A stretch of DNA of 64,000 bases. Source: Trichobilharzia szidati (taxonomy: Eukaryota > Platyhelminthes > Trematoda > Strigeidida > Schistosomatidae). Under the pieces are notes generated by a model that worked only from the letters and a program-made list of their open reading frames with translations, had not been told where the DNA came from and searched no databases. Within the stretch, counting starts at the first letter, position 1. Every line of letters begins with the position of its first letter. The stretch is taken from contig OX235272.1 in assembly GCA_944472155.2 (NCBI GenBank), positions 5,316,354 to 5,380,353 of the forward strand, read 5' to 3'. Positions 43,365-55,019 of this stretch are shown in pieces. A program made the translations under genes and the position numbers.

Positions 43365-43515
43365 GTTTTGTAAGGATTTTGTTTGATTGCATGGAGGATT
43401 TCACCATGAGCTGACATCAGTTAGAGAACCACTGGAAAACCTAGGAGTACTGGACAGCTGTTTCATCCTAGTTTGGGACTCTTCATCAGTACGCACCCAC
43501 CGAGGTTCGAACCCG
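43365..43515 (-). repeat. Family A 3' part, minus
   Basis: AGTATTGGTTTTGTAAGGAT, ATGAGCTGACATCAGTTAG, GAGTACTGGACAGCTG, TTCATCAGTACGCACCCACC and a B box in inverse. It is cut in the tRNA-like head. Confidence 0.7.
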
Positions 43516-43619
43516 TGCAATTAAGTCAAATCTTAAAAGTTACGTAATCCTAAAGGCGAAGTGGACAGATAATCAGAGTCTAAATAAATATCACTAAAAC
43601 ACGAAGGAGATGGTAAGTA

Positions 43620-44090
43620 AGAAAGGGTGGGAGGGCTTTAAATTAGACTTTGCCTAGGCAAGCAAGGGAAAGACAAAGGTAGAACAAACTTCTTTTGTTG
43701 TATGCAAAGACACTAGGATTGTTCTCTCGAATTAATTCCCATAGCTTTGGCTATGTGTTTAACAGGCGGGTTCGAATTCCATTCCAAATGCTCAATGGAA
43801 TGTGATAGATAACTGTGAAGGCCATTTTTTTTTCTGTTCACTTGGTGGACCCTATGATCAATCAAATGAGTCGAAATAGAACTTCTAATAGATGCTATTT
43901 GGCCTTTTCCGAACCATCAAGGAAGATGCTCATTAGTGCGTTTGTTGAGCCATCTAGTTGTTCGCCCTATATAGCCAGCTCTCTCCACAGGAGCAACTAA
44001 ATTTGTAGATACACATAGAAGTGGTACAGCTAGGTAGCTTGTCTTTCGCATTCCTTTTTACATTCTGCACCTTATAGATTATCTAGCAAG
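43620..44090 (-). pseudogene. PLE-3 GIY-YIG fragment
   Basis: The minus strand reads KDKLPSCTTSMCIYKFSCSC with GES, then after a frameshift AGYIGRTTRWLNKRTNEHLP, the GIY-YIG core. SIRSSISTHLIDH, VKHIAKAMGI and CIQQKKFVLPLSFPCLP match the C-terminus at 62130-62215. No reverse transcriptase part. Confidence 0.65.
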
Positions 44091-44620
44091 TCTAACTAAC
44101 TTTAATTAACAATGTCATCTACTTAAATATACCTAATAAAATCATAAGTGTGTAATCAAAAGTTATCTATGTTCACAGTCTGATGCATCATAAGACCAAA
44201 AGGTAAATTGGTAGTCAAGTAACATTTTTTCAGAGGAATTAAAGAAAACAAACTTTTGAGAAGTCTTAATCATGTTTATCGTGTGATTATATTTTTCTTA
44301 ATTTGAGAAGAAAGAAAGAAAACAGAAATCAAATTTTCCTATTCATTAGAAAAAGTGAATAACAAAAACAAAGTGTGTAATACTAAAGTGTGTTTGTTTG
44401 TGTGCATACCATATGACATGCATCCCATCATCATGACTACAATAATAATAATACTAATGGCTATAAGAGCATTTAAATTTTCCTCTTATTCTGATGAATT
44501 TTAATGACCACTTGTTATAATGACAATAATAAGTGGTAGGGACTAGTGAGAGTATAGTAGTAGTAGTAGAAGTAGTAATGGTAGTGTGAGAAGCATTAGA
44601 AATGTTTATTATTGTTATTA
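44091..44620. other. No recognisable feature
   Basis: AT-rich sequence with AAT and AGT repeats (44500-44580). Confidence 0.4.
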
Positions 44621-44624
44621 TTAC

Positions 44625-44825
44625 TTGGCCATTGGATCGGGTCCCAGTGGCTCAATGGTCTACGAGCTCGCTGGCCTTGTAACTAGAAGGTCCTGGTTTC
44701 GAACCCTGGCGGTAGGTGCGTACTGTGAAGAGTCCCAAACCAGGTTGACAAAACAGCTGTCCAGTACTCCCAGCAGGTTTTCCAGTTGTTCTCTAACTGA
44801 TGTCAGCTCATGATGAAATCCTCCA
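44625..44825 (+). repeat. Family A repeat, single
   Basis: GTCCCAGTGGCTCAATGGTC, B-box-like GGTTTCGAACCC, GTACTGTGAAGAGTCCC, a slightly longer stem II loop, AAAACAGCTGTCCAGTAC and CTGATGTCAGCTCATGATG. Confidence 0.75.
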
Positions 44826-45262
44826 TTCGATGTCATTATTCTCAGTGACAACAGTCATACAACTCAGGAACACTATCCAGCCTTGCTAGCTAGCAAAGAG
44901 AGAACGTAAGTGTGTGTGTGTAGTCTGGTAACACAACATCTGGTGAACTCAGCGCATCCAGCTCCTCCAAGATCCGATCAAACCATTGAAAGGGAGTGTA
45001 GGTTGAAGGCATATGGGCATAGCTGAGTAACTAGCGATCCAAACGTTCAAACTCACGTTATGTATTCTTAAAAGAAATATGTCCAACCTTTGTCTCTATT
45101 ATGGCCATCATAAATAGTCTATTCTATCAGCAGTGCACTTTCGTATCCAGACTTCCTGTCTAATTTGCTTTTATTGCATTTCAATTCCTATTTTCAATTT
45201 TATCAATTTGACCTTTGACCAATGATGAGTTCTGGAACTTTCTCACTGATTTACTGTAAATA

Positions 45263-45550
45263 TTGGTTGGAGGAGTTCATCATGAGCTCACGTCAGTTAG
45301 AGAACCATTGAAAAACCTGCTGGACCCTTCAGCAGTGGCTTAGTGGTCTACGAGCTCGCCTTGTAACCAGAAGGTCCTGGGTTCGAACCCCGGTGGGTCT
45401 ATACTGATAAAGAGTCCCAAGCACTAGGACGAAACAGCTAGCTGTCCAGTACTCTCAGCAGGTTTTTCAAAGGTTCTCTAACTGATGTGAGCTCATGACG
45501 AACTCCTCCAACCAATCGAAGAAAATCCCTAAAAAACCAATGCTTGAAAA
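45263..45550. repeat. Family A inverted pair, 12-bp TSD
   Basis: The short minus arm (45263-45322) is the inverse of the last about 60 bp. The plus arm from the tRNA-like head (TGGCTTAGTGGTCTACGAGC, GGGTTCGAACCC) runs to the full end AAAAAACCAATGCTTGAAAA. TTACTGTAAATA occurs at 45251-45262 and 45551-45562. Confidence 0.85.
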
Positions 45551-45719
45551 TTACTGTAAATACACAAATGTACACAGCCTAGTTGATGACTTCATCTGAA
45601 AGAAAATTTTCATCGCCAAAACCGTCTTTTTAATAGTTACTATGACCTAGTGTGTATATTTCGTGACATATAACTTTCAACCTTTAATCAAGGATTGACA
45701 TCACTTAAAGAGCTGACTA

Positions 45720-46140
45720 ACTAGAGGGCTTGGTATGCATTTGGAAGTGTGTGGGTGGTTGTTACTTCCTGGCTACCCAAACCGTGGAAGTTGGGTTTTT
45801 ATGGGGTACTTTAAACAAAAAGAGAATTAGTGTTGCACGACATCAGAGCCGAGGGAACAGCTAGTTGAGGCCGGTCACACACGGTCCGTTTGAACTGGCT
45901 TTCAGGTTTGGTTCCGTTTTAATAACTTAATGCCAGGTAAATCGAGATGTACAGTCTTTGAGGTTGACCTTTCCTAATCCCGTCTCTCCATAGTGGAGAG
46001 ACAGCGTAGCTGGTAGACTGGTCATCTGAGGGAAACACATTGCTGCTGTTACATCCCTCTCCCACAGGAGTACGACTTTTTCACAGACCTCCAGGGTAGT
46101 GTAAAAAATCCTACACTATGCTGGTTACTGGTTTTAACCT
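45720..46140. other. Unassigned GC-richer block
   Basis: Less AT-rich than its surroundings, with no recognised motif and no second copy noticed in the window. It may be a further repeat family. Confidence 0.3.
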
Positions 46141-46264
46141 AATCGCTAAACTGACAATCTTTCTGGCATGGTCGAATCTGTGGAAACATTAGTTCCAGCC
46201 ATTGTAGCTTGTTGGGTCATTGCGATATACAGGCCCGACCACCACGCCAAGGCAGCAAGTATCG

Positions 46265-46500
46265 GTCTGGACATAGAGAGACGCCACTGAAAACCAGCGG
46301 GAAGTATTGGGCAGCTGCTTCGTTCTAGTTTGAGGTTAACCCAGGACCATCGGTTACAAGGGTCAATTCCTATCAGTGCAATCATGGATGCGTACTGATG
46401 AAGAGTCCCGAAGTAGTGTGAAATGGCTGTGTGCAGTAATTCATGCTGGTTTTTTAATGTTAGTTCTCTAATTCACAGTAGTCCGTGATCTAAACTTTAA
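46265..46500 (+). repeat. Family A relic (both orientations mixed)
   Basis: The inverse 3' part ('gccactgaaaaccagcgggaagta', 'tgcttcgttctagtttgagg') precedes GCGTACTGATGAAGAGTCCC and 'gttagttctctaatt' in plus orientation. The tRNA-like head is decayed. Confidence 0.45.
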
Positions 46501-46789
46501 ACTAATCAATATCCCTTCAAACTGACACATGAAAATACTATACAAGTGGCAATAATAGTAGAAGTAATAGTAAAAGTAGTATAACTAGTATAAGTAAAAT
46601 TATAGTCAGTATTCAGGTTAGCAGTATACAAATTAATTTATCATTTACACTCTTCGAAGAGGTGAAATCTCTCCACCACAGTCTCCACTGGGAGCTAAAA
46701 TTATTCACCCCTCAGACACAATGCATGATCTGCAATAAAATCAGTATGATGGTAAACCCTATTGATCTAGATGAGTATTTGGTAATTAC

Positions 46790-47400
46790 TCAAGTCGAAC
46801 AGTAGAGTTTGCTAGCTAGCCAATTAGATCTAAGAGGTCTGAACACACCGGAAGGTCGTTTCGCTAGTTTTGGTTGATGAGCTCCGTCCTAAAACACAGA
46901 AATGGTCATCCACTGTGTTTATACCATTTCACTCTGACTAGAAAATACTACTAGTTAATGTAAGTGGTATACAACTACTCATAATAATCAGTGAGTAGTA
47001 TATAGTGCCATGTATTTATGCTTGGTTTTCTGATGAGCATTTATGATATCACGTAAATCACATATCGTGATCTGAATAATTTCAGTTTCCAGAGGAAACT
47101 GTGGTGTTGAAATTACCCCTGTTCGAACTATGCGAGTTGAAAATTGCGAATTTGATTTAGGGTGTTATTAGGTTGCCGAAGTAGGTAGACAAAGCTCAGG
47201 TGGTTTGAACTGATTCAGCTGTCTAGGCTGAGTCAGACTGGGTACGCTGTTGATGAGCTTGGCCCCAAACGAGCTAAACAGCAGTCGTGTGTTTAGTTCA
47301 CATCACTTCTGTCTGCCTGGCTAGCAAGAACTATAGTTTGAAGTGAGTGGTGTACAACTGCTTATGGCTATACATCAGTAGTATGCGGTTAAAACAATTT
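46790..47400. repeat. Family G: weak hammerhead-like repeat, possible inverted pair
   Basis: On the plus strand near 47241-47300: GGTACGCTG, TTGATGA, GCTTGGCCCCAAACGAGC, TAAACAGCAGTC, which is the ribozyme order with C3 as T and GAAA as TAAA. An inverse-like trace lies near 46850-46900 ('ggtcgtttcgctagttttggttgatgagctcc'). Confidence 0.35.
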
Positions 47401-47651
47401 CTTTTCTAGAGAAAACATGCAAGTGTGTCTTGACAGGGTTATCATTTTTACGAGGCACACACAACCACATAGTGACCACTGTTTAAGGTGTTTTTTAGAA
47501 ACAAGAGTAAAGGCGTTAGAAGAAATTCTTTTTGAATTCTAGAATGAGACATGAAGATAAATTTTGATGTTTGTTCAGATCAATGGCAAATCGTCTCTAA
47601 GAATAATTCTCGGTTTAGTAATCAGACCGACAAGAAGATTTTTTCATTATT

Positions 47652-47892
47652 TATTCTACTTCTGTACGTTCCAAGTGGAACAAAGGTGGCTTCAAACTAG
47701 AGATTTCGAGTTTTAGTTGCAGTGGTATTTACTTTTACGGGATAAAGTTGCTGGCTTCATGCCCAACCTTACCTCTTCACCAGACTTATTACTGGCTTAG
47801 TGGGGTTTGCAAGTGCGTCGGCCGGGAATCGAACTCCGAACTACATGAGGTATGGTTGTCAAGCATTCTACCGCAGTTCCACCGACACACTG
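47652..47892 (-). repeat. Family C SINE
   Basis: Inverse tail 'tacgttccaagtggaac', body 'ttgctggcttcatgcccaacc', inverse B box GGGAATCGAACTCC. It is followed by GACTAAGAAGATACTATTTTC, which also borders the inverted copy at 55931. Confidence 0.75.
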
Positions 47893-48959
47893 ACTAAGAA
47901 GATACTATTTTCTTTTGGTAAAATCACACAGCGTCATACAGTAATATGCTCCTTTTGTATATTTTCACACCTTCTTCACACTTGTTAAATTGACACTCAA
48001 ATACCTTTATTCTCACTTAATAGCAATTTTAACCTTATCAAATTTCTATCTTTCTGCCCTTGAGTACCACGTAATTTTCAACTTCTAATTTTCACTTCTA
48101 AAGCCACTTCTGAGTAATTATATCAATTATGTCACCCCCTATTACTCAATAATAGACCACTATATATTTTTGTAAGTATAAATACGATTGTACAGCCTCT
48201 GAAGATGATTTCGTCGATAAAGAAAATTTTCTTCGCTGAATCTGTCTTTTATTTTCTTCATGACAGTAATATTTATTGATGACAGCGTTTCGAACATAAT
48301 TTATTGCTCATAATTATATCAGAGTACTACTTACACAACTTTCTTGCTTCATTTAAATACATGAATGAAAAATGGTTATACATTTGAGTGACTGTGAGTG
48401 ACTTGATATGATTATGAGCAGTAGTAATTTGTGTTCCAATGGCGGTCATCAATAATTATTACTTACTGTATAATACTGTGTCACTTTATCAAAATAAAAT
48501 CTTATCCATAATGGAATCATACTCTACTACAGTGCCCACGTTTCATCCTTATAAAAAGATACTAATTCCAACTCCAATAATAATGATGACAATAATAAAG
48601 GTAATGACAATCTCATCTTTTGCTTGTTTTGGCAGTGAATGATGGATTGTGCTTTTCTAAAAGAATGTTTGATGTTTGACAACTTTCACATAGAAAAAAA
48701 TTTCACTCACTGGTATAAATAATACAATCACAAGTATTCACTTATACCCCCCCCCCCCCCAAAAAAATATACTAATTATACCAATAATAACAATAATATG
48801 CAGTTACTAAATGAAGTAATTGAATTATCTTGTCGATAGTTTAGAAACACTGGAATTCAGTGAAACTTTAAGGTTTAACATCATGCTAGAGGCGATAACA
48901 CATGATGAATACTTCGACATACTTGACAGATATCAGTATACTGTGGATAGTGGTTCCTT

Positions 48960-49195
48960 TCACTCATCCTGTTCATTTCATTCCTCTCCGTCTCAAGTGG
49001 ACTACATAGATGAAAGCTTGGGTAATAAAGTCTCGGTAGAAAGATGTGGTTACTAGCCTTCATCCAGTCTAACATTCCTTCTTAACTGAGCTTACTACTG
49101 GCTAAACGAGGTCTGGGAGTGTTTCGTCCAGGAATAGAATCAAGACCATTAACATGGTTGGCGAGCATCCTAACACTAAACCATAAAGTCTTACA
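48960..49195 (-). repeat. Family C-like SINE
   Basis: 'tctcaagtggactacatagatgaaagctt' and 'ttactggctaaacgaggtctgggagtg' give the family C body and tail. The tRNA-like head is 'ccaggaatagaatcaagaccattaacatggttggcgagcatccta' in inverse. Its counterpart is 53690-53960. Confidence 0.6.
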
Positions 49196-49649
49196 GATCA
49201 TTTACCAAGCCAATGTAAACTTGAACTTACATTACTCAAAATGGAGTCTGCGTGAGTAATGATTTCTCCGCCCCTCCCCAACCCTCCAATGAGATTCGAA
49301 TCCAGTGCTTATTAGTTTTGAAGTCTGCAGTTAACTCAACATTATATCACCTTTCCTAGTATGTCAAAATTGCTGTATTTTTTTAGTTTGTAAGCAGCCT
49401 ATTAGAAACTTAACATTAAATAAACGATGTCACTTTGTTATTCTGGACAAATCACTGTTCCTTTTGACTTTATTCGTGATCATCAAGGGGAAAAAGTGTA
49501 TTAAGACGAAAGAAAATCCCTTAATCCTCAATTAAAAGTGTCCTACATCACTGACTGATTAAACAAAAGTTCAGGTTAAGCAAAAAACAGACAGTCAAGA
49601 GAGTAAGACAGTGATTTGACTGTTTCCATGTCAGCGGTGACTTTTCAGG

Positions 49650-50220
49650 ACAGAAATTAGTCAGTAGTTCTTGTTGTGTAGTCTTAAGCTAAATCCCTGC
49701 AAATATTGAACGATTAATTTCACTATTTCGCAGACAAACGTGATTTATATGAACTAGTTGATCCCCATGATTCTATTATCATAGACGGCATTGATGCTGA
49801 AATTAAGTCCAATGTTAAATATCTTGGATCTTCCCGGGTCTTTTGACATGATATTAATCTCTAGAGAAATATGTTGTCTAACCCTTGATCTTTCTAAGGC
49901 TACTTAATAAAGACTTTGTTACATTGCGAAGGAAACTGGAAGCTTTCGGTAGGGCGAGTAGGGTGTCACTAAACCAACCTGTAAATAGTGTTGCAGACAG
50001 ACACTTAAGCTTATGCAAAAAAATTGGCGAATATCATCACCCTTTTGGACTCTAAGTATTCTTTTTTTATACACAACTTTCCCGTTGCACCTTATCAGTT
50101 AGGGTAACTAGAATCGACTATGCAAGACTTTATGCTCAGACGACTGAGTATAAAAACTCTAAGGAACCTTATTTGGCAAGTGTTTTATATGATAACAAAA
50201 GTCTAAGGCATAAAACTACT
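49650..50220 (+). pseudogene. CR1-like retrotransposon, heavily decayed
   Basis: KRDLYELVDPHDS and IDGIDAEIKSNVKYLGS (49735-49835) match IETKSSIKHHGLVLS at 60940-60980. Later fragments correspond to the LRRVLNAVSRA and LARILCDGD regions. Many frameshifts. Confidence 0.55.
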
Positions 50221-50249
50221 AATTTACTGCGGAACGCTTAGTCGATAGC

Positions 50250-50775
50250 CCTGAAAGTCAAGACAGACCTTCAAGGAAAGCGGATCTACTGCACTCAACA
50301 TAAATAACAAAATTCGAATTTTCACTCCCAATGTTGAGTCAGTCAGTTTTTCTACATGGGACAAAGACTTAACGTGATCGTCATGAAAAGGATTTCAAAC
50401 AGTTGGCTTCAGACTTTTATTTTCATTCCATACTGAAGGTCAGATTGCCGGACAGAAAGAATTAACAACAAGGAAGTCTAGCAGGCAACGAAGTAATCAA
50501 GAAGAAGAGAATGAAGATGGATAGGACACATGATGAGTAGAGGAGACCGTTGAGAGATATCACACAACAAGCGGACGTTCATGTGGAACCCAAGAGGGGT
50601 GAGAAGACGACAAATTGAGCGTGGACCAAGGGTGACATTGAGGAGATCGTGTGAGGAAGAGGATACAACAGCTTATGGGGTCAACCAAAGAGGATTGAAG
50701 ACAGTAGGATGAAATGGAGATGTGCTGTTGAAGGCCCTGTATTATCCACCTGGAACCGAAGGGTATAATGTCGTG
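50250..50775 (+). pseudogene. RTE retrotransposon fragment, decayed
   Basis: 'actcaacataaataacaaaattcg', 'aatgttgagtcagtcag', 'gaagaagagaatgaagatgg', 'atgtggaacccaagaggggtgagaagacg', 'ttgaggagatcgtgtgagg' and 'atggagatgtgctgttgaaggccctgta' follow the RTE C-terminus and tail. All frames are broken. Confidence 0.65.
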
Positions 50776-51114
50776 AGAGCTGTCTGCAAGCCAAAACTGT
50801 AGACAACAATTTATGTCAATGTTCGCATGTCGAATCAGGATCATAAGAAGAACAATGACAAAGCTTAACCTATAGAAAATCACCAGCCAATCACAGCGGA
50901 GTTAAAGTGTGGAAATATGATTCACAGACTTGATTTTCTGAGAAACTGCCTCAAAGAGATAATAGAATAACCTTCAGGGAGAAAACAGCCTTTTAGAAGA
51001 GGTTGCTTCTCCACTAACGATAACACTAATAATAAAGCCTCTTGTTCTCCTCAATAGACGATCTGTTGCCTGGTCCTTGTCTTCTCTCGCTACAATAATA
51101 AAAACATTAATATT

Positions 51115-51610
51115 CAAGTATTGGTTTGTAGGGATTTGGTTGGTTGGTTAGAGGATTTCATCATAAGCTGACATTGGTTAGAGAGCCATTGGAAAACCTG
51201 GGAGTACTGGACAGCTGTTTCGTCCTAGTTTGGGACGAAATGAATATCAATGAGATGCTCACTGACGACTGGCCCTATTCAGGTAAGTAGTTACCTGGGG
51301 TTCCAGTGAAAAGTCGTGATCAGTAGGGTGCAGCAGGTCGGGTGGGAGGATAAATACTCGCCGAAGACATTGGCTATCGTTGTGCTATATCGTGAATTGG
51401 CAGAAGTTAGAATTCATGGGCCATTGGATTGGGTCCCAGTGGCTTAATGGTCTACGAGCTCGCCTTGTAACCAGAAGGTCCTGGGTACAAACCCCGGTGG
51501 GTGCGTGCTGATGAAGAGTCCCGAACTAGGAGGAAACAGCTGTCCAGTACTCCCAGCTGGTTTTCCAATGGTCCTCGAACCAATGTCACCTCATGATGAA
51601 TCCTCTAACC
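51115..51610. repeat. Family A inverted pair
   Basis: The minus arm 51115-51235 covers the 3' end and part of the ribozyme scaffold. The plus arm is nearly full length from about 51290: the 5' region 'gggtgcagcaggtcgggtgggaggataaatactcgcc', head GTGGCTTAATGGTCTACGAG, scaffold GTGCTG ATGAAGA GTCCC...GGAGGAAAC AGCTGTC CAGTAC, end TCATGATGAATCC. Confidence 0.75.
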
Positions 51611-51624
51611 AAAAACAATAGTAG

Positions 51625-51860
51625 GTTGGAGGGTTCCATTATGAGCTGACATCAGTTAGAGAACCATTGGAAAACCACTGGGGAGTAGTGGACAACTGGT
51701 TCTTCAGTCTAGTTTGGGACTCTTCGTCAGTACGCACCTAGCGCCAGAGTTCGAACCCCGGACCTTCTGGTTACAAGGCGAGCTAGCTCGTAGACTATTC
51801 AGCAGCCACTGGGACCCGATCCAATGACCATCCCGTGAATTCTAACTTCTGCCAATTCAT
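51625..51860 (-). repeat. Family A repeat, minus
   Basis: Inverse of the 3' end through the head (GAGTTCGAACCCC inverse B box, then 'agctcgtagactattcagcagccactgggacccgatcc') to ATTCTAACTTCTGCC. It is tail-to-tail with the plus arm just before it. Confidence 0.75.
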
Positions 51861-52464
51861 AACATATCAGACTTAGTAAAAACAAGTATTAGTTAAAATC
51901 GTGACACATGAAACACTTTAATGCTTGTGTTTGCATTTTTTGTTTGTTTGTTTGTAATTCTTCTTTATTTTCTTTCATTTGCACGTATACATGATACCTA
52001 ATGAGTTAATGTGCGATGAATGGAAGTCAGTGGGTATAATACACAAGTATGTCAAATGATCTAATATTCATCTCACGTGAATTAATTCTATCGTCAATTC
52101 CATAGTCATAACAATAAAACAATTACGCATAATAATAATAATAATAATGTATAGTCATTATAAATAGAAGTGTGTATGTTTTTTTTGGCTCACAATTATT
52201 AATACAAATATACTATCACACACACAAGTGATTATTTTGTCTTTTAGAGCTGTTTTTCTCTTTCCACGATTTTTTAAAATGAGAATTAAGTAGCATCTGA
52301 GGAGCAGCTGAGCATGTGAAAATAATCGAATATAGATGTGATTTTAACAAAAATAAAGTAATTTAAAAATCAACAGGATTTTTCCATGTTTTTATTGTAT
52401 TTTTGTGAATATGTCACTTTCTCTCCCTTTTGATGATTTAAAGAATGGATTTAGTTATTCAACT

Positions 52465-52815
52465 ATTGGTTTGTATGCATTTGATTGATTGGTGACAGGA
52501 TTTCATCATGAGCTGACATTGGTCAGGAGAACCATTGGAAAATTTGGAGACATTGACATCGAGCTATGTCATAAGTTGGCTGTCAGAAGTTAGAATTTGA
52601 TGGGCTGGTCATTGGATTGTGTCCCAGTGGCTGCTGAATGGTCTACGAGCTAGCTCGTCTTGTAACCAGGAGGTCCTGGGTTCGAACTTTGGCGGTGGGT
52701 GCGTACTGATGAACAGTCTCAAACTAGAACGAAACAGCGGTCCAGTACTCCCTGGCGGTTTTCCAATGGTAGTCTAACCGCTGTTAGTTCATGATGAAAT
52801 CCTGTAACCAATCAA
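52465..52815. repeat. Family A inverted pair, minus arm short
   Basis: The minus arm 52465-52550 holds the inverse 3' end. The plus arm runs 52555-52815 with GCTGAATGGTCTACGAGC, GGGTTCGAACTTTGG, GTACTGATGAACAGTC and GAACGAAACAGCGGTCCAGTACTCC. ATTTAGTTATT before and ATTTAGTATT after may be a diverged TSD. Confidence 0.65.
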
Positions 52816-52899
52816 TTTAGTATTTTGTAGGATAAGTGGTGTCCTCGTGTGCGTAAGTGGGACAGAGGTAGGATGTTTGTCAACCATTGTTATGATTAT

Positions 52900-53000
52900 G
52901 GGCAACCGCGGGCACAGATGAAGAGGACCACAGAGAACAGAAGAAAGTGAAGATGTGTTGCTGACGCCCTGTGTTCTACTCTCGACCCAAGTGAACAATA
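52900..53000 (+). repeat. RTE 3' tail fragment
   Basis: 'agagaacagaagaaagtgaagatgtgttgctgacgccctgtgttctactc' matches the RTE C-terminal end and tail. Confidence 0.5.
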
Positions 53001-53689
53001 ATGTACTAATAATAAAGTCAAATTTAAAGCCATCGTTTCATTACCGAAACTTCATCCTACTTATTTCTGTTTGCGAAAGTCAAATAGTATTAGAGGCCAT
53101 CACATATTATAGGCAATTTACACACCACAATAGAAAAACTCTTCAAAGTCAACATTCATTAGACTACTGGTTTTTCCAACAGTCATTTTCTATGATCTGT
53201 AAAAATCTATGACAGAAATAGCTAACGATATACAGCACATTATTTATCAATTGAGTTCAAGAGTTATACCTCTTATCTCTCTATCTCTCTCTCTGCTCAG
53301 ATGACTGTTTACAAAGAATGACAAAAGAAGCAAGACTTTAGTGTATATGCTATCGTGTTTCTAAAGATTGATGTGCCTCTATCAGTGGATTGAAATGATT
53401 CTACACAGAGTTATTCTTACTGTGATTTTAGAACAGAGGTTAAGTAACATTACTTAATTCATGCTAGCCATCAGTGAAATTTGAGATATACCTTCCATCT
53501 CATCTAGAAATCATCAGCTGAATGTGCCTTAATCTCCACTAAATGATGGTGCTCCCAATAAGCACGAACGCATCACCTATCAGTCCAAATGCCACAATGT
53601 TCTTCACTGAGTCTATGGGTTACGACAGTCATCTCTTGTGTAACGTGGTGGGGGAAGAAATCATTACTCACTCTGACTCTATGTTGAAT

Positions 53690-53960
53690 AATGTAAGTTC
53701 ATTTTTACAGTAGCTTGGTAAATGATCTGTAAGACTTTATGGTTTAGTGTCAGTAAGTTCGCCAACCATGGTGATGGTCTTGATTCGATTCCTGGACGAA
53801 ACACTCCCTGATCTCGTTTAGCCATTGGTAAACTCAGTTAAGAAGGAATGTTAGACTGGATGAAGGCTAGTAACCCCATCTCGCCACTATAGCTTTAATC
53901 CTCAAGCTTTCATCTATATTGTCCACTTGGAACGCAGACGAATGAAGTGAACAGGATGAG
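53690..53960 (+). repeat. Family C-like SINE, counterpart of 48960-49195
   Basis: Decayed head 'ggtttagtgtcagtaagttcgccaaccatggtgatggtcttgattcgattcc', body 'ctgatctcgtttagcc', 'gaaggctagtaaccccatc', tail TATTGTCCACTTGGAACGC. Confidence 0.6.
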
Positions 53961-53984
53961 TGAGAGGAACAACTATCCAGAACA

Positions 53985-54410
53985 AATTGATATCTTTTAC
54001 GAGTTGATCATGGATTGATATCAGTTAGAGAACCACTGATAACCAGGGACTACTGGACAGCTACTGTTTCATCCTAATTTGGGAATCATCGCCAGTACGC
54101 ACCCACTTGGATTCGAACCCAGGACCTTCCGGTTACAAGGCAAGCTGGCTCGTATACCATTCAGCCACTCACTAGGACCCGATTCAATGGCTCATGAATT
54201 CTAACTTCTACCAATTCGTGATTTAGCGCGACCCCAACCATTGTCGTTGGTGGGATATCCATCCACACACGTGACATCTAATTGGACCTCACTGGTCACG
54301 CCTTCTCACTAGAACTCGAGGAAACTCCATCCTGTAGGAAGTCACTAGCGAGCATCATATTAATTTTCTATAGTTTGGTTTGTAAGGGTTACTTATGTTT
54401 TACGAGTTGA
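53985..54410 (-). repeat. Family A repeat, minus, plus an extra 3' end fragment
   Basis: Inverse 3' end (GAGTTGATCATGGATTG), scaffold inverse ('gtttcatcctaatttgggaatcatcgccagtacgcaccc'), head inverse and 5' region 'cgcgaccccaaccattgtcgttggtgggatatcc'. At 54355-54410 a second inverse 3' end begins (GTTTGGTTTGTAAGGGTTAC). It inserted into the right arm of the inverted duplication. Confidence 0.7.
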
Positions 54411-55019
54411 TCATGTGCTGTTGCCTCTAGCATGATGTTAAGCCTCATAAAATCAGGAATCTTTCTGCTTTGAAGTTTTACTAAATAATGGTGTTTCTCA
54501 ACTACCGACAAGATAATTCAATTACTTCATTTAGTAACTGCATATTTTTGTTATTATTAGTATAATTATTTTTTTTTGGGGGGGGGGTATAATTGAATAC
54601 TTGTGACTGTATTATTTATAACAGTGAGTGAAATGTTTTTCTATGTGAAGTTTGTCAAACATCAAACATTCTTTTAGAAAAACACAATCCATCACTAATT
54701 GCCAAAAGAAGCAAAAGATGAGATTGTCATTACCTTTATTATTATCATTATTATTATTGGAGTTAGAATTAGTATCTTCTTATAAGGATGAAACGTGGGC
54801 AGTGTGGTAGAGCACAACTCCATTATGGATAAAATTTTATTTTGATAAAGTGACACAGTGTTGTACAGTAATATTTATTGATGACCGCGTATCGAGCACA
54901 AATTACTACTGCTCATAATCATATGAAGTCACTCATAGTCACTCAGTGTCTGATCAGTTTTCACTCATATATGTGTATGAAGCAAGAAAGTTGTGTGAGT
55001 AGTGCCTTAATATTATTTA

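Larger units (their letters stand above)
47652..49275 (+). repeat. Left arm of a large imperfect inverted duplication
   Basis: Contains SINE C, PLE terminal sequence and a second SINE C-like stretch in an order that recurs inverted at 53640-56160. Shared landmarks include a C run next to an A run (about 48748-48770) opposite a T run next to a G run (54570-54588), and TATGCAGTTACTAAATGAAG opposite CTTCATTTAGTAACTGCATA. Confidence 0.75.
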
